The notes under the pieces were generated by a model. It was not told the origin of the DNA, searched no databases, and saw nothing but the letters and a program-made list of their open reading frames with translations. 64,000 nt of DNA from the NCBI RefSeq assembly GCF_005845215.1, contig NZ_SPHO01000001.1, positions 690,621-754,620 of the forward strand, read 5' to 3'. Origin of the DNA: Clostridium sp. 1001271st1 H5. GTDB lineage: Bacteria > Bacillota > Clostridia > Lachnospirales > Lachnospiraceae. This document shows, one piece after another, positions 52,547-60,872 of the stretch (position 1 is its first letter; each line of letters starts with the position of its first letter). Both the position numbers and the translations under genes were made by a program.

Positions 52547-54211
52547 ATGAAGACGCTTACACCCCAGCTGTTTCTGTCCATGAAACAGTACACAAAGGAA
52601 CAATTCACAAAAGACGCAGTATCAGGAGTTATTGTGGCCATCATTGCACTTCCCCTGTCCATTGCCCTGGCCCTGGCTTCAGGGGTCACACCGGAACAGG
52701 GGCTTTATACAGCCATCATAGCCGGGTTTGTCATCTCGTTTTTAGGCGGCAGCAAGGTGCAGATAGCAGGACCCACAGCGGCCTTTGCCACCATTGTGGC
52801 AGGTATCGTCATAAAGAACGGAATGGAAGGGCTGGCAGTGGCCACCATCCTGGCAGGCCTCATTCTCATTATCATGGGCTTCCTGCGTCTGGGCAGCCTG
52901 ATTCGGTTCATTCCGTATACCATTACCACCGGATTTACCACCGGAATTGCAGTGACTATTTTCATCGGGCAGATTAAGGATTTTCTGGGACTTACCTTCC
53001 GGGAATCACCGGTGGAGACCATGGAGAAGCTTATGCAGGTCATCACCTGCATAGGCACCCTGAACACTCAGGCCCTGGCAGTGGGAGCCGTATCTTTGAT
53101 GATTCTCATCCTGTGGCCCAGGTTCTTTAAAAAGGTGCCGCCGTCCCTGATTGCCGTTGCCACGGCAGCGGTGCTTGTAAAGGCATTGGACCTTAAGGTC
53201 AACACCATAGGGGATTTGTATACCATATCCTCCGGACTGCCCGCCTTCCGTCTGCCTGCTGTCAGCTTTGGTCTGGTGCAGAAGGTAATGCCGGACGCCA
53301 TTACCATAGCTGTGCTGGCAGCCATTGAGTCCCTGCTTTCCTGCGTGGTGGCAGACGGAATGATAGGCGGAAAGCATAATTCCAATATGGAGCTGGTGGC
53401 CCAGGGAGTGGGCAATGCGGCGTCAGCGCTTTTTGGGGGCATTCCGGCCACAGGCGCCATTGCGAGAACAGCCGCCAACATAAAGAACGGGGGACGCAGC
53501 CCGGTGGCCGGCATGGTCCATGCGGCTGTGCTTATGCTGATTCTGGTATTTCTCATGCCTTATGCCGCCCTGATACCCATGCCTGCCATAGCAGCCATCC
53601 TGTTTATGGTGGCCTATAATATGAGTGAGTGGCGCTCCTTTGCCGATGTGGTGCGGACTGCTCCCAAAAGCGACACCGCAGTGCTGGTGCTGACCTTTTT
53701 CCTCACCGTTGTGTTTGACCTGGTCATGGCCATTGGCGTGGGACTGGCCCTTGCCTGTCTGCTGTTCATGAAACGCATGGCGGACGTATCTGACATATAC
53801 GGATGGAAATATGCAGAGGATTACGAGGAGAGCACGGACGGGGAGCGCATTGACCTGAAGCCGGTGCCCAGACAGGCCATGGTGTTTGAGGTGAACGGAC
53901 CCATGTTCTTTGGCGCTGCGGACAAAATCGGACAGATTCCGCTGGATTCGGACAAGAAGGTGCTGATTCTGCGGATGAGGAGTGTTCCGGCCATGGATGC
54001 CACTGCACTGAACAGCCTTAAGAAGCTGAATGAGAGGTGCCGCAAGGCCCGCATTGCCATGATTCTCTCCCATGTAAACGAGCAGCCCATGTCCGTGATG
54101 GAGAAGGCGGGATTTGACAGGGAAATCGGAAGGGAGAACATAGCGCCCCGCATTGACGATGCAATCAGCCGCGCAAGGGAAATCCTTTCAGGGGCAAATC
54201 CGGCCGATTGA
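52547..54211 (+). CDS. SulP-family anion transporter with STAS domain
   Basis: A 554-aa transporter with about 10-12 helices (residues about 20-410) and a cytosolic STAS domain (about 440-545). SulP signatures include ALPLSIALALASGVTPEQGLYTAIIAGF and GGSKVQIAGPTAAFATIV. The STAS part reads VFEVNGPMFFGAADKI and RSVPAMDATALNSLKKL. Family members carry sulfate, bicarbonate or dicarboxylates with protons or sodium. No carbonic anhydrase or sulfate-assimilation genes are adjacent, so the substrate is open. The start fits the promoter upstream. Confidence 0.9.
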   Translation: MKTLTPQLFLSMKQYTKEQFTKDAVSGVIVAIIALPLSIALALASGVTPEQGLYTAIIAGFVISFLGGSKVQIAGPTAAFATIVAGIVIKNGMEGLAVATILAGLILIIMGFLRLGSLIRFIPYTITTGFTTGIAVTIFIGQIKDFLGLTFRESPVETMEKLMQVITCIGTLNTQALAVGAVSLMILILWPRFFKKVPPSLIAVATAAVLVKALDLKVNTIGDLYTISSGLPAFRLPAVSFGLVQKVMPDAITIAVLAAIESLLSCVVADGMIGGKHNSNMELVAQGVGNAASALFGGIPATGAIARTAANIKNGGRSPVAGMVHAAVLMLILVFLMPYAALIPMPAIAAILFMVAYNMSEWRSFADVVRTAPKSDTAVLVLTFFLTVVFDLVMAIGVGLALACLLFMKRMADVSDIYGWKYAEDYEESTDGERIDLKPVPRQAMVFEVNGPMFFGAADKIGQIPLDSDKKVLILRMRSVPAMDATALNSLKKLNERCRKARIAMILSHVNEQPMSVMEKAGFDREIGRENIAPRIDDAISRAREILSGANPAD

Positions 54212-54321
54212 CAGAAGCAGACAATCAGTATAGACTGGAACATAGTGTGGGGGAACCGAATATTTCCGGCTGCGCGGGAATAAATTGGGAATACAAAAGA
54301 ACAGGAAAGAGGACAGGGGTT

Positions 54322-55317
54322 ATGAAGGTTGTGGATATGCACTGCGATACCATCGCGGAAATTTATAAGGACCATAAGAAGGGAGGCAGGGTATCCATAC
54401 TTGAAAACCAGCTGATGCTGGATTTGAGAAAGATGCAGGCCGGGGATTACGGGCTGCAGAATTTTGCCCTGTATGTCAATCTGGAACAAGCCATGGGAAG
54501 GCCCTTTGAATACTGCATGGAGCTTCTGGACACCTTTTACCTGGAGATGGAGGCCCATGAGGATATCATAGGAATCGTCAGGTCCTATGAGGATATCCGC
54601 AGGAACTGGGAGCAGGGAAAGATGTCAGCCCTCATCACGGTGGAGGAAGGCGGAACCTGCCAGGGCAAAACCGCGTTTCTGCGGGATTTTTACCGGCTTG
54701 GGGTGCGCATGATGACACTGACCTGGAACTATCCCAACGAACTGGCATATCCCAATGCCAGGATAACCCGGGAGGACGGTACCTTCAGGATGGCGCCGGA
54801 TACAGAGCATGGTCTTACGGATACCGGAATCGCCTTTGTGGAGGAAATGGAGCGCCTGGGGATGGTGATTGATATCTCCCACCTGAATGACGCGGGCATA
54901 TGGGATGTGTTCCGGCATACCGGAAAGCCCCTTGTGGCCAGCCATTCCAATGCCAGGGCCATTGCCTCCCATCCAAGGAATCTGACAGACCACATGATAC
55001 GTACTCTGGCCGGGAGGGGAGGCGTTATGGGCATCAATTACTGTACCGCCTTCCTGCGGGATTTCGGACCGGGGGAAGAACCGGTCAGCCGCATATCCGA
55101 CATGGTTATGCACATGAAGCACATAAGGAATATTGGCGGCATTGGCTGTATCGGACTGGGCTCTGATTTTGACGGAATCAGCGGAACGCTGGAGATGAGG
55201 GACGCCGGCAGACTGCCCATGCTGGCGGATGCCATGGAAAAGGAGGGCTTTACAGCCTCGGAAATAGAAGCTGTGTTCTATAAAAATGTGCTGCGGGTGT
55301 ATAAGGAAGTCCTGTAG
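54322..55317 (+). CDS. Membrane dipeptidase (M19, renal dipeptidase family)
   Basis: A 331-aa zinc dipeptidase. Metal ligands are visible: H7 and D9 in DMHCDT, a bridging Glu at 108 or 109 in VEEGG, H187 in DISHLNDAG, H208 in ASHSNARAI, and the C-terminal Asp in GSDFDG. It would split dipeptides, including those with D-amino acids from cell wall. There is no signal peptide with the start at 54322; the frame is open upstream, but MKVVDMHCDT is the family start. It follows the SulP gene by 110 bp. Confidence 0.92.
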   Translation: MKVVDMHCDTIAEIYKDHKKGGRVSILENQLMLDLRKMQAGDYGLQNFALYVNLEQAMGRPFEYCMELLDTFYLEMEAHEDIIGIVRSYEDIRRNWEQGKMSALITVEEGGTCQGKTAFLRDFYRLGVRMMTLTWNYPNELAYPNARITREDGTFRMAPDTEHGLTDTGIAFVEEMERLGMVIDISHLNDAGIWDVFRHTGKPLVASHSNARAIASHPRNLTDHMIRTLAGRGGVMGINYCTAFLRDFGPGEEPVSRISDMVMHMKHIRNIGGIGCIGLGSDFDGISGTLEMRDAGRLPMLADAMEKEGFTASEIEAVFYKNVLRVYKEVL

Positions 55318-55327
55318 CGGGAAAAGC

Positions 55328-55388
55328 TTTACACAAGTTTTACATTCCCATGAGGTGGATTTTACTTCTGTCTGGTATGCTGTTTACA
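55328..55388 (+). promoter_or_regulatory. TTTAC(A/T) repeats on an 11-bp register (Pho-box-like)
   Basis: TTTACA occurs at 55328, 55339 and 55383 and TTTACT at 55361, all in step with an 11-bp period (gaps 11, 22, 22). PhoP of Firmicutes binds TT(A/T)ACA repeats spaced by about 5 bp on one face of the helix. The array lies 36-96 bp before the PhoB-like response regulator gene, so it may be an autoregulatory site. Confidence 0.55.
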
Positions 55389-55423
55389 TAGGCTGGTATG
55401 CCGGGAAAGGCGGTATTTGGATA

Positions 55424-56101
55424 ATGGAACGGATTTATATTATAGAGGATGACGAAAACATCAGGAATCTGTTGAAAATTGCCCTGGAGGGCTTTGGCTA
55501 TGCAGCGGAGGGGTTTGAGACAGCAGAGGAAGGCCTGGCCAGAATGAGGGAGGAAAAGCCGGACCTGGCAATCTTTGACTGGATGCTTCCGGGGATGGAC
55601 GGGACAGAGGCCATCAAGGAGGTAAGGAATACGGAGCAGCTTAAGTATGTGCCCATCATGCTTCTGACCGCCAAGGAAAAGGAGCTTGACAAGGTGGTGG
55701 GCCTGGACTGCGGGGCAGATGATTACATGGTAAAGCCCTTTGGAGTGCTGGAATTGTCGGCCCGCATCCGCAGCCTGCTGCGCAGGACGAAGCGGGAGGA
55801 AGACCGGGATGTGCTGTCCTACCAGAGCATCCAGGTCAACCGGAAGACCAGGGAGGTGTCCAGCGGCGGCCGCCTGACAGAGCTTACCCTGAAGGAATTT
55901 GAACTGCTGGTCTACCTGCTGGAAAACCAGTCCAGGGTGGTGACCAGGGATGAACTGCTCAACCGCATATGGGGATACGAGTACGACGGAGAGACCAGGA
56001 CCCTTGACATGCACATCCGCACCCTTCGCCAGAAGCTGGGAGAAGAGGGAGGCGGCTGTATCAAGACAGTCCGGGGCGTGGGCTACCGTATGGTGAAGTG
56101 A
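55424..56101 (+). CDS. OmpR/PhoB-family response regulator
   Basis: A 225-aa regulator. The receiver domain (1-120) has acidic pocket E8-D9-D10, phosphoacceptor D52 in IFDWMLPGMDG, T82 and K104 in VKPFG. The winged-helix DNA-binding domain (about 130-225) reads LTLKEFELLVYLLENQSRVVTRDELL and DMHIRTLRQKLG...VRGVGYRMV. The ATG at 55424 gives the standard MERIYIIEDDE start. The histidine kinase gene follows after 66 bp. Similar to PhoP/PhoB in both domains, which suggests phosphate control, but related regulators respond to other signals. Confidence 0.92.
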   Translation: MERIYIIEDDENIRNLLKIALEGFGYAAEGFETAEEGLARMREEKPDLAIFDWMLPGMDGTEAIKEVRNTEQLKYVPIMLLTAKEKELDKVVGLDCGADDYMVKPFGVLELSARIRSLLRRTKREEDRDVLSYQSIQVNRKTREVSSGGRLTELTLKEFELLVYLLENQSRVVTRDELLNRIWGYEYDGETRTLDMHIRTLRQKLGEEGGGCIKTVRGVGYRMVK

Positions 56102-56167
56102 CCGGCTGCGGCAGCCGGGTGAAATAAACAAGGTGGGACAACATGACAGGAAACCAAGGAGGAAGAT

Positions 56168-57565
56168 ATGCGTAAGGCATTATTGGAACGATTTATCCTG
56201 GTACTTTTGGCGGCGCTGTGTATTAACAGCGTCATCTTTTATATTGCCAGCAGCGAGATGATGCTGAGAAATTCCAAAAATGATATGACCTACACCATTA
56301 AGGCCGTGGACAGCATTCTGGATTATGACAGGGACCTGATGGAGCAGATGGAGCGGCTGGAGGCGTTTACGGACCAGGATTCCAGCAGGGTGACCCTCAT
56401 AAGGACAGACGGTACAGTTGTAACGGATTCAGACGCGGACGCAGAGTACCTGGACAACCACCTGGGACGGGAGGAAGTGCGGGCAGCCGTGGAGCACGGG
56501 GAGGGGTATGCCAGGCGCTATTCCACCACTCTGAGAAAGACCATGCTCTATGTGGCCTGCCGGTCTGATTATTCGGACATGGTACTCCGGCTGGCCGTTC
56601 CCTACTCCGGCATGCAGGAATACCTTCCCATGCTGTTTCCGGCAGCCATTTTAAGTTTCCTCATGGCCATGGCCTGCTCCGTGGTGACCACCCGGCGCTT
56701 TGTGTCATCGGTCACCAGGCCTCTGCGCAATATCTCAAAAGCAGTGATGAAGGTAAAGGGGGATTACACGGAGCTTCAGTTTGAAAGCTGCCAGTACCCT
56801 GAAATCAACGTGATTGCCGAAACCATTATGAACATGTCAAAGGACGTGAAGGAATATTTAAGCCAGATAGAAAAGGAAAAGCAGATACGCCAGGAATTTT
56901 TCAGCAATGCATCCCATGAGCTCAAGACTCCCATCACCTCCATCCAGGGCTATGCGGAACTGCTGGAGAGCGGTATGATACAGGATGAGGGCATGAAGCT
57001 GGATTTTGCAAAGAGAATCAAAAAGGAGGCAGCCGGAATGACCGGGCTTATCAACGATATCCTGATGATATCCCGGCTGGAATCCATGGACGCCGAGGTG
57101 GTGTTCTCCGAAGTGAGAGTCAGCGTGCTTCTCCAGGAAATCATGGACAGCTTAAAGCCCCTGGCCGCCTCCTGCCAGGTATTTCTCCATGTGGACTGCA
57201 AGCCCCTGTGTATCCGGGCAAACCTGCAGCAGATGAAGGAGCTGTTTACCAATCTGGCCACCAATGCCATCAAGTATAACCGGCCCGGAGGCCAGGTGTG
57301 GATTACGGTGGGTGAGCAGGGAGGAGACATGGTGGTAAAGGTAAAGGACAATGGTGTGGGAATTCCCAAGGAGAGCCTGGACCGCATATTCGAGCGCTTT
57401 TACCGGGTGGATAAGGGCCGCAGCCGGAAACAGGGCGGTACGGGACTGGGGCTTTCCATTGTAAAGCATATTGTGGGTTTCTACCACGGGACCATCCATG
57501 TGACCTCTGAACTGGACAAGGGCACTGAGTTTACCGTTGCCATTCCTCTTGACATGAAAAAATAA
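56168..57565 (+). CDS. PhoR-like sensor histidine kinase
   Basis: A 465-aa membrane kinase: helices at about 8-28 and 152-172, an extracytoplasmic sensor of about 120 residues, a HAMP-like linker, and the HisKA domain with H250 in FFSNASHELKTPITSIQGYAELLESG. The HATPase_c domain follows: N box NLATNAIKYNRPGG, G1 VKDNGVGIP, F box FERFYRVDKGRSR and G2 GGTGLGLSIVKHIV. AAGGAGG precedes the ATG. It pairs with the upstream response regulator. The short sensor with no PAS domain resembles Gram-positive PhoR/YycG-type kinases. Confidence 0.92.
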   Translation: MRKALLERFILVLLAALCINSVIFYIASSEMMLRNSKNDMTYTIKAVDSILDYDRDLMEQMERLEAFTDQDSSRVTLIRTDGTVVTDSDADAEYLDNHLGREEVRAAVEHGEGYARRYSTTLRKTMLYVACRSDYSDMVLRLAVPYSGMQEYLPMLFPAAILSFLMAMACSVVTTRRFVSSVTRPLRNISKAVMKVKGDYTELQFESCQYPEINVIAETIMNMSKDVKEYLSQIEKEKQIRQEFFSNASHELKTPITSIQGYAELLESGMIQDEGMKLDFAKRIKKEAAGMTGLINDILMISRLESMDAEVVFSEVRVSVLLQEIMDSLKPLAASCQVFLHVDCKPLCIRANLQQMKELFTNLATNAIKYNRPGGQVWITVGEQGGDMVVKVKDNGVGIPKESLDRIFERFYRVDKGRSRKQGGTGLGLSIVKHIVGFYHGTIHVTSELDKGTEFTVAIPLDMKK

Positions 57566-57600
57566 TAAGGTAATTTCTGTAAAAAATAGCAGTTTTTCAC

Positions 57601-57668
57601 TTTATTACTTTAAAATCACAGAAATTTAAAGTAATAAAATTGACGAGGCAATTTTTTTGTAGTATGAT
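57601..57668 (+). promoter_or_regulatory. 14-bp inverted repeat and promoter of the TrpXYZ-like operon
   Basis: TTTATTACTTTAAA (57601-57614) and its exact reverse complement TTTAAAGTAATAAA (57625-57638) flank a 10-nt centre. One base later stands the -35 TTGACG (57640-57645), followed by a 17-bp spacer and TATGAT (57663-57668). The position just upstream of the -35 suits an activator or repressor. The stem is AT-only with no T run in this direction, so it is a poor terminator for the kinase gene. Confidence 0.75.
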
Positions 57669-57718
57669 AGGAAAAGTCCCGGCAGGGGACGAATTCTTAA
57701 GCGGAAAGAGGAGATAGT

Positions 57719-58780
57719 ATGATGAAAAAGACATCGAAACTCATGTCCCTGGTTATAGCGGGCGCCATGGTTCTGTCCATGACTGCCTGCGGAGGCAATA
57801 CGGCTGAAACAACGGCAGCCGCCACCCAGGCCCAGGAGACAGCAGCAGATACGGCTGCACAGGCAGAGGAGACAACAGCGGGAACAGAGGACGGGACCGC
57901 TGCACAGGCAGAGGGAACCACCTATAAGATTGGCGTGCTCCAGCTGGTACAGCACACAGCCCTGGACGCTGCCAACGAGGGCTTTATCGCAGCCCTGGAC
58001 GACGCAGGAATCGCCTACGAGGTTGACCAGCAGAATGCTTCCGGCGACCAGTCAGCATGCCAGACAGTGGCGTCCAAGTTTGCAAATGAGAAAAAGGATT
58101 TGATTCTGGCCATCGCAACACCGGCTGCACAGGCCATGGTGGGCGCTGTGGAGGATACGCCCGTCCTGGTGACCGCAGTGACGGACCCGGCTGAATCCGG
58201 CCTGGTTGACACCAATGAAAAGCCGGGAGCCAATGTAACAGGAACCTCTGACCTGACTCCTGTGAAGGAGCAGATTGACCTGCTTAAGCAGCTGGTTCCG
58301 GATGCCAGGACAATTGGCGTGCTTTACTGCTCCGCAGAGTCCAACTCCAAGATTCAGGCTGACATGGCCAAGGAAGCCATTGCAGCAGCAGGCATGGAGA
58401 GCAAAGAATATACGGTTTCCAGCTCCAATGAGATTCAGACCGTGGTGCAGTCCATGGTAGGCGCCGTGGATGCAGTGTACGCACCTACGGACAATGTAAT
58501 TGCAGCAGGCATGGCTACCGTGGGAATGGTGGCAGGAGACAACAACCTGCCTGTTATCTGCGGCGAGGCTGGCATGGTACAGAACGGCGGACTGGCTACA
58601 TACGGAATTGATTACTACCAGCTAGGGTACATGACCGGCCAGCAGGCAGTAAAAATCCTTACTGAGGGAGCGTCACCGGCCGATATGCCCATCGAGTACC
58701 TGCCGGTTGAGAAGTGCGAGCTGACAGTGAATGAGGAGACAGCCCAGACCCTTGGGATTGATGTATCCGGCTTAAAATAA
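57719..58780 (+). CDS. ABC transporter substrate-binding lipoprotein (TrpX-like)
   Basis: A 353-aa lipoprotein of the ABC-substrate-binding family that includes TrpX. The signal peptide ends in the lipobox region SMTAC (Cys24). An Ala/Thr/Glu-rich linker (25-65) precedes the binding domain: YKIGVLQLVQHTALDAANEGF, ATPAAQAMVGAVEDTPVLVTAVTDP and YAPTDNVIAAGM. Relatives bind tryptophan, tyrosine or other small ligands. AGAGGAGA precedes the ATG; the ATG at 57722 is equally usable. It begins an operon with a permease and an ATPase. Confidence 0.88.
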   Translation: MMKKTSKLMSLVIAGAMVLSMTACGGNTAETTAAATQAQETAADTAAQAEETTAGTEDGTAAQAEGTTYKIGVLQLVQHTALDAANEGFIAALDDAGIAYEVDQQNASGDQSACQTVASKFANEKKDLILAIATPAAQAMVGAVEDTPVLVTAVTDPAESGLVDTNEKPGANVTGTSDLTPVKEQIDLLKQLVPDARTIGVLYCSAESNSKIQADMAKEAIAAAGMESKEYTVSSSNEIQTVVQSMVGAVDAVYAPTDNVIAAGMATVGMVAGDNNLPVICGEAGMVQNGGLATYGIDYYQLGYMTGQQAVKILTEGASPADMPIEYLPVEKCELTVNEETAQTLGIDVSGLK

Positions 58781-58808
58781 TCAGTCAGGCAGCTCAGACC
58801 ATACAGGC

Positions 58809-58861
58809 GGTGCTGCGGGGCAGAGACGGCGGAAACCGTTCTGGCCTGCAGCACCCTCTTT
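58809..58861 (+). terminator. Hairpin between binding-protein and permease genes
   Basis: GGTGCTGC (58809-58816) and GCAGCACC (58848-58855) with extra internal pairing, followed by CTCTTTT. In the 227-bp gap it is likely a partial terminator or mRNA-stabilising hairpin that raises expression of the binding protein over the membrane parts. Confidence 0.65.
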
Positions 58862-59007
58862 TCGGTCATTGGATAAAATGGTATCCCGCAGGCAGGTAGA
58901 TGGTTTGCTCAAGCTGTAAGGCCCGGAGGAACGGCGGTTTGGGCAAGCTATTTACAAAATCGAATCACACAAAGGAACAGAGACAGGAACGGAGGTAAAT
59001 ATAAAAT

Positions 59008-59943
59008 ATGAATATTGCGAATCTGATGCAGGGCATGGGTCCGAATCTGCTGGATGCAGTGGGACAGGGCGTGCTCTGGGGAATCATGGTGCTGGGGGTG
59101 TACATCACCTTCAAGCTTCTGGATATTGCGGATTTGACTGTGGACGGAAGCTTTGCCCTGGGAGGCTGCGTCTGTGCCACCCTGATTGTGAACAGGGGAA
59201 TGAACCCGTTGGCGGCCCTGGCCATAGCCACCCTGGCGGGAATGCTGGCCGGCTTTGTTACAGGCATCCTGCACACGGTCTTTGAGATACCGTCCATTCT
59301 GGCGGGAATCCTGACCCAGATATCCCTGTGGTCCATCAACCTCTGGATTATGGGAGGAAGCAGCAACATCCCCCTTCTCAAGTCCAAGTCCATGGTAACC
59401 ATGGTTTCATCTGCCACCGGTTTCAACCAGGCCCAGGCATCCCAGGTCATTGGAATCGGGGCAGCCATCCTGATGGTGGCGGTTATGTACTGGTTCTTTG
59501 GAACGGAGATTGGAAGCGCCCTGAGGGCCACGGGAAACAATGAGGACATGGTCCGCGCCCTGGGCGTCAACACCAAGTGGACAAAACTGCTGGCGCTGAT
59601 GCTCAGCAATGGTCTGGTGGGCATGTCCGGCGCCCTGGTATGCCAGGGCCAGAAATATGCGGATATCCAGATGGGTACCGGAGCCATTGTCATTGGCCTG
59701 GCAGCCATTGTTATCGGTGAGGTGCTCTTTGGCTGGTTCCGCAATTTTGCCCTTAAGCTGTCGGCGGCAGTCATTGGTTCCGTTATCTATTTTGTCATCC
59801 GTGCCTTTGTCATCAAGATGGGCATGAATCCCAACTATATGAAGCTTTTGTCTGCGGTGGTGGTTACACTGGCCCTCTGTATCCCGGTGGCTGCCAACAA
59901 ATGGAAGACCTACAAAGAATACTCGGAAGGAGGGAATGCATAA
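59008..59943 (+). CDS. ABC transporter permease (TrpY-like)
   Basis: A 311-aa permease with about 8-9 helices, of the branched-chain/simple-sugar type permease family. Typical segments are FKLLDIADLTVDGSFALGG, FEIPSILAGILTQISLWS and GQKYADIQMGTGAIVIGLAAIVIGE. GGAGG precedes the ATG. Its stop overlaps the ATPase start by one base (TAATG). It forms the membrane channel for the ligand bound by the lipoprotein upstream. Confidence 0.9.
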   Translation: MNIANLMQGMGPNLLDAVGQGVLWGIMVLGVYITFKLLDIADLTVDGSFALGGCVCATLIVNRGMNPLAALAIATLAGMLAGFVTGILHTVFEIPSILAGILTQISLWSINLWIMGGSSNIPLLKSKSMVTMVSSATGFNQAQASQVIGIGAAILMVAVMYWFFGTEIGSALRATGNNEDMVRALGVNTKWTKLLALMLSNGLVGMSGALVCQGQKYADIQMGTGAIVIGLAAIVIGEVLFGWFRNFALKLSAAVIGSVIYFVIRAFVIKMGMNPNYMKLLSAVVVTLALCIPVAANKWKTYKEYSEGGNA

Positions 59944-60740
59944 TGCTGGTAATGACAAATGTGCGAAAAACGTTCAACAAGGGCACCATCAATGAGAAAA
60001 AGGCGCTGAACGGCATTGACCTGACCCTGAACGACGGGGATTTTGTGACGGTAATCGGCGGAAACGGCGCGGGCAAGTCCACCATGCTCAACATGATAGC
60101 CGGCGTGTATCCCATTGACTCCGGAAAGATTGAGATTGACGGCGTGAACATATCCAGGCAGCCGGAATATAAGCGGGCCAAATACATCGGCCGGGTGTTC
60201 CAGGACCCCATGAAGGGCACGGCAGCCGGCATGGAGATACAGGAAAACATGGCCCTGGCATTCAGAAGAGGCCAGAGAAGAGGGCTGGGCTGGGGAATCA
60301 GGGCCAATGAAAAGGACTATTACCACGACCTGTTAACCAGGCTGGGCCTGGGCCTTCAGAACCGCATGAGCAGCAAGGTGGGACTGCTGTCAGGCGGTCA
60401 GAGACAGGCGCTGACCCTGCTCATGGCAACCCTGCAAAAGCCAAAGCTGCTTCTGCTGGATGAGCACACGGCTGCTCTGGACCCGCAGACAGCCAAAAAG
60501 GTGCTGGACCTGACCAATGAGATGGTGACGGAGCAGAACCTGACAGCCCTGATGGTAACCCATAACATGAAGGATGCCATCCAGATAGGAAACCGCCTTA
60601 TCATGATGAATGACGGCCATATTATCTATGATGTGTCCGGCAGGGATAAGCAGAATCTGACCGTAGAGGACCTTCTTGCCAAGTTTGCAGAGGCCAGCGG
60701 CGGACAGTTTGCCAACGACCGCATGCTGCTTTCAAAGTAA
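59943..60740 (+). CDS. ABC transporter ATPase (TrpZ-like)
   Basis: A 265-aa ATPase: Walker A GGNGAGKS (39-46), Q-loop RVFQDPMKGTAAGM, signature LLSGGQRQALTLLM, Walker B LLLLDEHTAALD and switch His in MVTHNMKDA. The start at 59943 overlaps the permease stop by one base; an in-frame ATG at 59901 lies inside the permease gene. It completes the binding protein-permease-ATPase set. Confidence 0.92.
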   Translation: MLVMTNVRKTFNKGTINEKKALNGIDLTLNDGDFVTVIGGNGAGKSTMLNMIAGVYPIDSGKIEIDGVNISRQPEYKRAKYIGRVFQDPMKGTAAGMEIQENMALAFRRGQRRGLGWGIRANEKDYYHDLLTRLGLGLQNRMSSKVGLLSGGQRQALTLLMATLQKPKLLLLDEHTAALDPQTAKKVLDLTNEMVTEQNLTALMVTHNMKDAIQIGNRLIMMNDGHIIYDVSGRDKQNLTVEDLLAKFAEASGGQFANDRMLLSK

Positions 60741-60754
60741 TCCGTATAAGCCGC

Positions 60755-60813
60755 TTAAATTGCCGGTTTCCGGGGCATTTCACGTAAATACTTCGGGGAC
60801 CGGCAAAATTTAA
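60755..60813 (+). terminator. Long hairpin after the ABC operon
   Basis: TTAAATTGCCGGT (60755-60767) pairs with ACCGGCAAAATTTAA (60799-60813) with a small bulge, followed by GAAATTTTT. It lies 14 bp after the ATPase stop. Confidence 0.65.
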
Positions 60814-60844
60814 GAAATTTTTCACATTTTCGAGTCTGTTTTTA

Positions 60845-60853
60845 TGATATACT
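60845..60853 (+). promoter_or_regulatory. Extended -10 promoter of the NlpC/P60 gene
   Basis: TGATATACT (TGN plus TATACT at 60848-60853); no matching -35 is seen. Confidence 0.45.
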
Positions 60854-60872
60854 TTACGCTATATGAGCTTTT

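Noticed and set aside
57566..57718. T-box leader for the TrpXYZ-like operon
   Set aside because: No T-box sequence or specifier loop; only an AT-rich inverted repeat and promoter are present.
60741..60872. Possible ydaO-type c-di-AMP riboswitch before the NlpC/P60 gene
   Set aside because: The 5' CGCTTAAAT and a GGGGACC recall it, and the gene type fits, but the region is only 132 bp, pairs into a simple hairpin and lacks the conserved 3' half.
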